This document shows, one piece after another, positions 29,056 to 33,800 of a DNA stretch of 33,800 bases. Made by a program: the position numbers and the translations under genes. This DNA comes from Candidatus Kaiserbacteria bacterium. Its GTDB lineage: Bacteria; Patescibacteriota; Minisyncoccia; Phycocordibacterales; UBA2100. The stretch is taken from positions 1 to 33,800 of the forward strand of contig JACQKA010000051.1 of NCBI GenBank assembly GCA_016204805.1. Direction: 5' to 3'. The notes under the pieces were generated by a model. That model ran no database searches. It worked only from the letters and a program-made list of their open reading frames with translations, and was not told the origin of the DNA. The first letter of the stretch is position 1; each line of letters begins with the position of its first letter.

Positions 29056-30528
29056 TTACTGCTCCCGCCACATGACGAATTTGAAATCAGTAGTTGCATT
29101 AGGTGTGAACGGGGGCGGGGAAAATGCGAGCAAACGATCATAGGTGTCGATACGATTATTATAGCCAGAGCAAAAAGTGCCTCCACATGTCCATTTCGTA
29201 CCTACGCGTCCGTTTGAGACCACCGAACCGAAAGTGGTGAGTTGTGATTGTGTCACATATGAACTATATGCCGAGGGCACAGCATGTGAACCGCTCGACG
29301 TATAATAATTTCTTCCTAAATAGCCGGACTGCGCGACGAAGATGCCGCGCATCGTCATGGTGTCCGGAGAAACAAGCGGTATCAAAACCGACCGTTCGGC
29401 AATCGCGGTCAATCCACTCGAGCCGGTGCCTGAATTATAGGTAATGTCGTTGTTGACGATGATATCCGGCGTATAGCTTCCCACATCCGCAGCAACTACG
29501 GTCACTTTGCTACCCACAACGCCCTGGAGCCAGACTTTCGCCTGCGCAAAGATCAGCGGGCAACCAGATGGCAGTGTATATCGTCCCTGGTACGTCTCGT
29601 TCGAGATGATATCGTAATCATTCATCCACACCGTTGGATTATCGACATGTACGCTCTGGACTCCCGTTGTGCCGGTGACACGATAGACGTCAATGGTGTC
29701 ATCGGATCGGAGCACAATGCGGAAGCCACGCTGATCCGTGCCCCCCACCGATGCAAAAGTGCCACCCTGCTGTACGCCAGCAACTTTCACTAATGTGGGA
29801 GCGAGTAAGATGCCCGAGGTGTTTGCGTAGCCTTGGAGTGTCGCGAAGTTGGTTGCGATGCCGGCAAAATCGAAATTCGGCACGGGATATTGCCATAACG
29901 CCGAGCCGGAACCGGCCCCCCACACGCCTGCCTTGCTTTGGTTTGGACTGCATCCGAAACTCGACGTGCACGTCCACGTGGAAACAGCGCTACGCACCGT
30001 CGAATTATTGGTGCCGTCCATACGGATACCGCCGTTTGAAAAGTATGGGCCGGTGATCACGCGATCAGCACCTGCCCACACGTTCGCATTGAGTAGGTTC
30101 GAATATTCTGCGACTGAAGGACGCATGTAGCGCGCGATGAGCGTGCGCTTGAAACGCGTATCGGCATTCGATGTGCCTTGTGAATTGATGTCAACCGACT
30201 GCACGATGCCGCACGCGCTGTTCCCTGTTATTGAGATCGATGCCGACCCTATAGTGCCGCCTTCGGGATCATCCACGGTGTATGTATACGGCCCCGGTTG
30301 GCCAGTGCCGTTGGTGAGGTTGTTCGGATTATGCGCCAAGAACCATTTGTAATATTCAAGTCCGGCCTCTGCGATATTGAGTGCCTGTTCGCGCGCATAT
30401 TTAGCACGGCCGACATTCGACTGCACCAAGAGGTAACTTGCAAGCATAGTCACGACCATGGCAAAGACGCCCATATACACCATGACGAGCATGACCGTAA
30501 CTCCTTGGGTGTTTTTTTTCATAGTCAT
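29056..30528 (-). CDS. PilX-like type IV pilus-associated protein
   Basis: The 490-residue protein begins MTMKKNTQGVTVMLVMVYMG. A hydrophobic helix follows, then LLVQSNVGRAKYAREQALNI and AEAGLEYYKWFLAHNP, the pattern of PilX-type N-terminal regions in which a membrane helix continues into an AEAG-containing amphipathic helix. The remaining 420 residues are a beta-rich exported domain with several Cys (STWTCTSSFGCSPN, KWTCGGTFCSGYNN) that I do not recognise. It is last gene of a three-gene prepilin operon; ATG 30528 overlaps the upstream stop (ATGA). Minor-pilin or pilus-tip role is likely. Confidence 0.8.
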   Translation of the reverse strand: MTMKKNTQGVTVMLVMVYMGVFAMVVTMLASYLLVQSNVGRAKYAREQALNIAEAGLEYYKWFLAHNPNNLTNGTGQPGPYTYTVDDPEGGTIGSASISITGNSACGIVQSVDINSQGTSNADTRFKRTLIARYMRPSVAEYSNLLNANVWAGADRVITGPYFSNGGIRMDGTNNSTVRSAVSTWTCTSSFGCSPNQSKAGVWGAGSGSALWQYPVPNFDFAGIATNFATLQGYANTSGILLAPTLVKVAGVQQGGTFASVGGTDQRGFRIVLRSDDTIDVYRVTGTTGVQSVHVDNPTVWMNDYDIISNETYQGRYTLPSGCPLIFAQAKVWLQGVVGSKVTVVAADVGSYTPDIIVNNDITYNSGTGSSGLTAIAERSVLIPLVSPDTMTMRGIFVAQSGYLGRNYYTSSGSHAVPSAYSSYVTQSQLTTFGSVVSNGRVGTKWTCGGTFCSGYNNRIDTYDRLLAFSPPPFTPNATTDFKFVMWREQ

Positions 30529-31220
30529 CTTAGATTACGCAGCGTTGCGCTCGAACGGAGGGTGAGTTCGTTCGGTAATTTTTCCGGGCTCACGTTCACG
30601 ACCGTATCGAGCCGCACGAAACGCACGTCTGTCACTCTGCTCATGTCGACGATCGGCGTACCCGAAGCATTATAGAACTGAAATTCGTTGATTCCCTGCA
30701 TATTGTTGCGGACGTATGCCGAGACAGTCGTGATGGTTTCGAGCGCCGTGTATACCGGTGGATCGCCGGAAGGGTCGATAACGCCTTGTTTGAGATCGGT
30801 ACCTTGAATGAAGAAGCGGACTTTTTCGAGGAAGGGATCGCTGTCGATATCCGCATAGAATGTGAGCGAGCTCGTGCTCATGGCGATGATGGGATACGCG
30901 CCGTCGCTCCCATAATTCGCTTCGCGAATCGTATGTACCACATTCTCGATCCCGCGGCGTGCTTCGGAAACCGCCTGCGCCTGTTCAAGCGTATAGGTAT
31001 TGGCACGATAGAACGACAAGATGGAGCCGACTATCGCCCACATAGCCGCGAGAAACACGCTGATCCACACCAGCATCTCAATAAAGGTCATGCCGCGCCG
31101 CTGGTTACAACGAACCGTTCCGCCGACACACCCTTCCAAAAGACTAAGGCTTGGGCAAATGCCCTCGAGTGGTCTTTTGGAAGGGGGTGTCGGCTCCGCT
31201 CTTGCATAGATAGGAGTCAT
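30525..31220 (-). CDS. PilW-like prepilin with an unusually long leader
   Basis: The 231-residue protein has the prepilin-peptidase site QRRG|MTFIEMLVWISVFLAA (cleavage after Gly, N-methylated Met, Glu at +5) and the hydrophobic pilin helix, followed by a soluble domain (STSSLTFYADIDSDPFLEKV, RVTDVRFVRLD). ATG 31220 lies 2 bp after the upstream stop, so it fits operon spacing, but it gives a leader of about 43 residues, much longer than usual. Part of that leader (about TPPSKRPLEG to LEGCVG) is encoded by a 23-bp inverted repeat. A TTG within the second arm would give a leader of about 16 residues; the true start is undecided. Confidence 0.75.
   Translation of the reverse strand: MTPIYARAEPTPPSKRPLEGICPSLSLLEGCVGGTVRCNQRRGMTFIEMLVWISVFLAAMWAIVGSILSFYRANTYTLEQAQAVSEARRGIENVVHTIREANYGSDGAYPIIAMSTSSLTFYADIDSDPFLEKVRFFIQGTDLKQGVIDPSGDPPVYTALETITTVSAYVRNNMQGINEFQFYNASGTPIVDMSRVTDVRFVRLDTVVNVSPEKLPNELTLRSSATLRNLR
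31122..31194. repeat. Inverted repeat at the 5' end of the PilW-like gene
   Basis: Arms 31122-31144 and 31172-31194 match at 22 of 23 positions (GCCGACAC.CCCTTCCAAAAG core). The loop contains GGGC/GCCC (31153-31164). It lies inside the leader-coding part of the prepilin gene, 28 bp after the upstream stop codon. Confidence 0.85.
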
Positions 31221-31222
31221 AC

Positions 31223-32956
31223 TTAATTCAAAATCGCCGACGAGCGTGACGCTCCGGAAACGTTCACGTTGGTAATGGTCTGCGGCGCATAGCCTGAAGC
31301 GGATACATCGATCGAATACGTATCGGCTGACAGCCCCGAGAAGAACGCTTGTCCGCAACTGCTACTCGTCTTGGTCGTGTCATACCCTGTCTTGTACACC
31401 CGTATTGTTGCATCCGGGATCATCGCACCACCGGCATCGCGGACATCAACAAGAAGCGAGTTCGCCGTGTGTGGCGTGAAATACAGGAGCGTCGTCATAT
31501 TCGAGTTAGGCGCGAGCGCGCGCGGTTGTGGTTGACAACTCTCGGCAATATCGTAGCCGATGCCAGTGCCATTCACTGTAATAGTGTAGGTATCGTTTTC
31601 GAGCGATGAGAACATAACCGAACCGCCTACATCTGATGCCGATGTCTGATCGTATTTGTAGATAGGGTTGCCGCTACCGTCTGATCCAATCATTTTATTA
31701 CCACTCATCGTGAATTGAATGTTCCCGAGCGGTTCCGGTCCACGGTCGTAGACGATGTCCCATGAATCGACCGAGGGTGTCGCGCTGGTGTCAGTGGTCG
31801 AGAGCACTGCGCGCAACCGGATGCTCGGATACGTCGTGGTCGAAATACCGGACAAGTTGAGCGGACTCGCCGTGAAGCCGGTACTGTTCCCCGGCAGGGC
31901 CGCATCCGGAATCAATGTGGGACTGCCAGCGCTTAAGTAATAGACTGAATACGCTACGCTTGTGGACGCCGGTTTGGTATCCGTCCAACGTGCCGTTTTC
32001 CATGTGTATAGATACGTGGGCGCGAGGTCGTTCGATTGCACTTCCCCGCTCGCGGGATACGGCACAGGACCGGTCAAATGTGCATCGCCACCGGAAATCG
32101 TCACATTGGTTGTCGTTGCTGTTTTGGATGAGTCGCTGAACAGATCTTCCCACGTGAGTGTTTCGATCGCCTTGTATGTGCGAACGGTCTTCTGTGCTAC
32201 GAGGTCAATCGAGAACGTCGCCGAGGTGGTCTGATTATTCGACACCGTGAGATTGCCTGGATTCGGATTCGGATTCTGCCCGCTCGCAGGATATGTCTGC
32301 GCACTGTTGTAGCCGCTCTTTGAGACCGCAATCTGATAACCGCTCGCGGCGGGAGCGCCGATAAATACGGTCGTGCCGTCAACATCGGTATACGATGTGA
32401 TATCGACTGCGGGACTCGTGCTCGCGTTTACGATGCGCACCTGCGCGGACGGGACTGGTTGTGAATCCGCATTGACGACTGCAATCGCGATGGTGCCGCC
32501 GGGAACGGACTGTTCCACCCCCACGGGAGATGCGCGGGAAACAAGCGCGATGGTGCGTGTCCCTGTTTTAAGGTTGGTCCATGACGTCTCGACCTTGATC
32601 TCTTTCGAGTCAGCGATATTCCCGTTCGTATCAACACCACCAAGCCCGTCTTTCGGATCGTCAAAATAACGGATGAGCGTGCGGCGCGTATAATTGACTC
32701 CGTTCAGCGCTACCGTCTCTGTCTGCGGAATACTGCCTGCCGGAATACCACCCACGACCGCCATGCTCTCGTAGGGAAGCGATCGGATGTACTCCATCTG
32801 TTCCTGCGCGAGCGCAGTTGCACCGATGCGCGCCTTGTTGTTGGAGACGAGGTCGATCGACAATTGGAACGCCGCGTACACCCCCATGAAAATGAGGAGC
32901 ATCAGGGCGATGCCTACAATGGTGTCAATGAGTGAGGCCCCGCGCATACTATTCAT
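31223..32956 (-). CDS. PilV-like prepilin with carboxypeptidase-regulatory-like domains
   Basis: The 577-residue protein starts MNSMRG|ASLIDTIVGIALML: a six-residue leader ending in Gly, then a pilin helix with Asp instead of the usual Glu at +5. A PilV-like segment (LAQEQMEYIRSLPYESMA) follows. The large exported part has two carboxypeptidase-regulatory-like beta domains (AIAVVNADSQPVPSAQVRIV, LLVDVRDAGGAMIPDATIRV with YSIDVSASGYAPQTI). It is first gene of the prepilin operon. Its upstream region contains TGTTATATAACA (32982-32993) and TACAAT shortly before the start. Likely a large minor pilin or adhesive tip protein. Confidence 0.82.
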   Translation of the reverse strand: MNSMRGASLIDTIVGIALMLLIFMGVYAAFQLSIDLVSNNKARIGATALAQEQMEYIRSLPYESMAVVGGIPAGSIPQTETVALNGVNYTRRTLIRYFDDPKDGLGGVDTNGNIADSKEIKVETSWTNLKTGTRTIALVSRASPVGVEQSVPGGTIAIAVVNADSQPVPSAQVRIVNASTSPAVDITSYTDVDGTTVFIGAPAASGYQIAVSKSGYNSAQTYPASGQNPNPNPGNLTVSNNQTTSATFSIDLVAQKTVRTYKAIETLTWEDLFSDSSKTATTTNVTISGGDAHLTGPVPYPASGEVQSNDLAPTYLYTWKTARWTDTKPASTSVAYSVYYLSAGSPTLIPDAALPGNSTGFTASPLNLSGISTTTYPSIRLRAVLSTTDTSATPSVDSWDIVYDRGPEPLGNIQFTMSGNKMIGSDGSGNPIYKYDQTSASDVGGSVMFSSLENDTYTITVNGTGIGYDIAESCQPQPRALAPNSNMTTLLYFTPHTANSLLVDVRDAGGAMIPDATIRVYKTGYDTTKTSSSCGQAFFSGLSADTYSIDVSASGYAPQTITNVNVSGASRSSAILN

Positions 32957-33045
32957 ATGCTTATTGTAGCGCGTAAATTTCTGTTATATAACAAAATGCT
33001 TGCATGCTGAAGGCCACACCAGTGGATATACGCTTTGTATAAGGT

Positions 33046-33077
33046 AAGCCGCCCATCCATAACAGGGGCGGCTTTTT
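33046..33077 (+). terminator. Plus-strand intrinsic terminator without an obvious gene
   Basis: AAGCCGCCC (33046-33054) pairs with GGGCGGCTT (33066-33074), followed by TTTTT on the plus strand only. The gene upstream on the plus strand is missing; only antisense to the PilV-like 5' end is available. It may end a small plus-strand RNA. Confidence 0.6.
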
Positions 33078-33124
33078 ACGTTTGTTCGATTGCAGCACAT
33101 ACACATAAAACCAGTTTTCATGCG

Positions 33125-33144
33125 TGGCTTCATATATGAAGCCA
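33125..33144. promoter_or_regulatory. Palindrome, downstream copy (putative operator)
   Basis: TGGCTTCATATATGAAGCCA is a 20-bp perfect palindrome, identical to the centre of the one at 33623-33648. It lies 16 bp after the regulator's stop codon and about 170 bp upstream of the prepilin operon. Confidence 0.65.
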
Positions 33145-33159
33145 GTGCCCCATTGTGGG

Positions 33160-33600
33160 CTACGTATATTTTCCGTATGAATTAAGTTTTTTCTTGGGTG
33201 ATGGCCACAGCAAAAAATGAAGCGGGTACTTTCTTTTCATCCACGCGTACGAAAATGGTTCGAGCGGTCCCTTGAGAGCGCGCCGATCAAATTCCTTTTT
33301 CATTTCTTTAATGGCCGTTTCAAATCCCGGGAATTGATCTTCAAGCCATCGTTCTACGCGCCATATAGTTGCCCTGCTTACCCGCAAGGTTTTCTCAATG
33401 GATCTATGTGATGCTCCTTCCATGAGCATTCGAGCAATGATGATGCGCCGCCCAAGCATGATACGTTCGCTCGGAGTTAGGAGGTCTCGGAGAAACATCT
33501 TAACTGCGTCTCGTCCCTTGATAACACTTGCTGCTGTATACAATGTATCGAGCGTTGCGATGGTTTCCTTTTTGCTTAATGCACGAGGTCTCATTTTCAT
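33160..33600 (-). CDS. TrpR/YerC-like DNA-binding regulator
   Basis: The protein has 146 residues from ATG 33600 (MKMRPRALSKKE); ATG 33618 and 33594 are alternatives. The middle part matches the TrpR/YerC-YecD helix-turn-helix: FLRDLLTPSERIMLGRRIII, ARMLMEGASHRSIEKTLRVS and RATIWRVERWLEDQF. A C-terminal extension of about 50 residues (KEFDRRALKGPLEPFSYAWM, KKKLNSYGKYT) is basic and longer than in TrpR. Ligand unknown; tryptophan binding is not implied. A 26-bp palindrome lies just upstream over the likely promoter and a 20-bp copy lies just downstream, suggesting autoregulation and possibly control of the prepilin operon. Confidence 0.85.
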   Translation of the reverse strand: MKMRPRALSKKETIATLDTLYTAASVIKGRDAVKMFLRDLLTPSERIMLGRRIIIARMLMEGASHRSIEKTLRVSRATIWRVERWLEDQFPGFETAIKEMKKEFDRRALKGPLEPFSYAWMKRKYPLHFLLWPSPKKKLNSYGKYT

Positions 33601-33622
33601 ATAGGAGAAGTGTACCATAGAA

Positions 33623-33648
33623 AAGTGGCTTCATATATGAAGCCACTT
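33623..33648. promoter_or_regulatory. Palindrome upstream of the TrpR-like gene (putative operator)
   Basis: A 26-bp perfect palindrome whose centre is TGGCTTCATATATGAAGCCA, 22 bp before ATG 33600. A weak promoter (TTCATA, 16 bp, TATGGT) on the minus strand starts within it, so bound protein would block transcription. Confidence 0.75.
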
Positions 33649-33659
33649 GGGGAATTGAA

Positions 33660-33800
33660 GGTTTAAAGAAAGAAACGGGTTGCTAGATTAGCGGGCGCGT
33701 TTCAGCAATTCCGAGATCACTTTGTAGCGGCGATCTTTGCGAAGCCCGTGGTGAGCTGCGAGTTTTTTCTTGAGCGCGGAGAATGAGCCGTCGAGATCGT
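33660..33800. repeat. Right copy of 141-bp inverted terminal repeat
   Basis: Exact reverse complement of 1-141. It starts 12 bp after the palindrome at 33623-33648. See the left copy for interpretation. Confidence 0.95.
33688..33798 (-). CDS. C-terminal fragment of the unidentified basic protein, second copy
   Basis: Identical 36 codons to those at 3-113, read inward from the right edge on the minus strand and ending at TAA 33690-33688. Gene start lies outside the contig. Not recognised. Confidence 0.4.
   Translation of the reverse strand, partial: DLDGSFSALKKKLAAHHGLRKDRRYKVISELLKRAR

Noticed and set aside
32966-33000. TGTTATATAACA (32982-32993) as the operator of the TrpR-like regulator.
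   Set aside because: It does not match the 20-bp palindromes flanking that gene and is short and AT-rich; may simply be part of the promoter region.
1-33800. Inverted terminal repeats as the ends of a linear plasmid, virus or giant transposon.
   Set aside because: The content is core chromosomal (translation, glycolysis, RecJ), no replication or integration gene is present, and 141 bp matches a common assembler k value.

Overview
The window looks like a 33.8 kb contig from a Patescibacteria (CPR) genome, most likely a Parcubacteria-type lineage such as Kaiserbacteria. This is inferred from content and was not tested by database search. The pointers are divergent but complete translation and glycolysis genes, a ComEC homologue without the hydrolase domain, and type IV prepilin-like proteins. 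There are also many secreted proteins with features I associate with this group: peptidoglycan-binding domain after a coiled coil, glycine-rich stalks, 'GWAWS..IGWI' repeats, and a Cys-containing Ig-like C-terminal domain. Most genes lie on the minus strand. I see no tRNA, rRNA, CRISPR array or transposase gene.

Layout. 1-141 and 33660-33800 are a perfect 141-bp inverted terminal repeat carrying the 3' end of an unidentified gene. 0.1-0.84 kb: two small envelope/secreted proteins. 0.94-12.3 kb: an interrupted str/S10-type translation cluster read right to left (rpsL, rpsG, fusA, tuf, rpsJ). It is split by four secreted or membrane proteins (2.8-7.4 kb), by a ribbon-helix-helix/RelE-YafQ toxin-antitoxin pair wedged into the 3' end of fusA (7.4-8.2 kb), and by two small hypothetical genes (10.6-11.3 kb). 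12.5-19.9 kb: housekeeping and envelope genes (M50 protease, bL28, three small secreted proteins, Fe/Mn superoxide dismutase, ComEC, HAD hydrolase, MscL, SPFH protein, RNase H). 20-23.7 kb: membrane proteins, RecJ and a HIT protein. 23.7-26.8 kb: two large secreted proteins with peptidoglycan-binding domains, one with six Cys-rich repeats and one with Kazal-like modules. 26.9-28.75 kb: tpiA-pgk with overlapping ends. 29.1-33.0 kb: a three-gene prepilin operon. 33.2-33.6 kb: a TrpR/YerC-like regulator flanked by two copies of a 20-bp perfect palindrome.

The strongest unusual signals are these. (1) The last 45 codons of fusA are duplicated downstream of the toxin-antitoxin pair; the two copies encode identical residues but differ at 17 codons, all synonymous, and the toxin reads through into antisense fusA. 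(2) Long intergenic inverted repeats recur. Three share a homologous core but have locus-specific outer arms, and several include or closely follow a stop codon or cover a translation start. (3) The TrpR-like regulator has matching palindromes on both sides, next to the prepilin operon. (4) The terminal repeat is exactly 141 bp, a length suggesting a de Bruijn graph overlap and therefore an unresolved inverted repeat in the genome.
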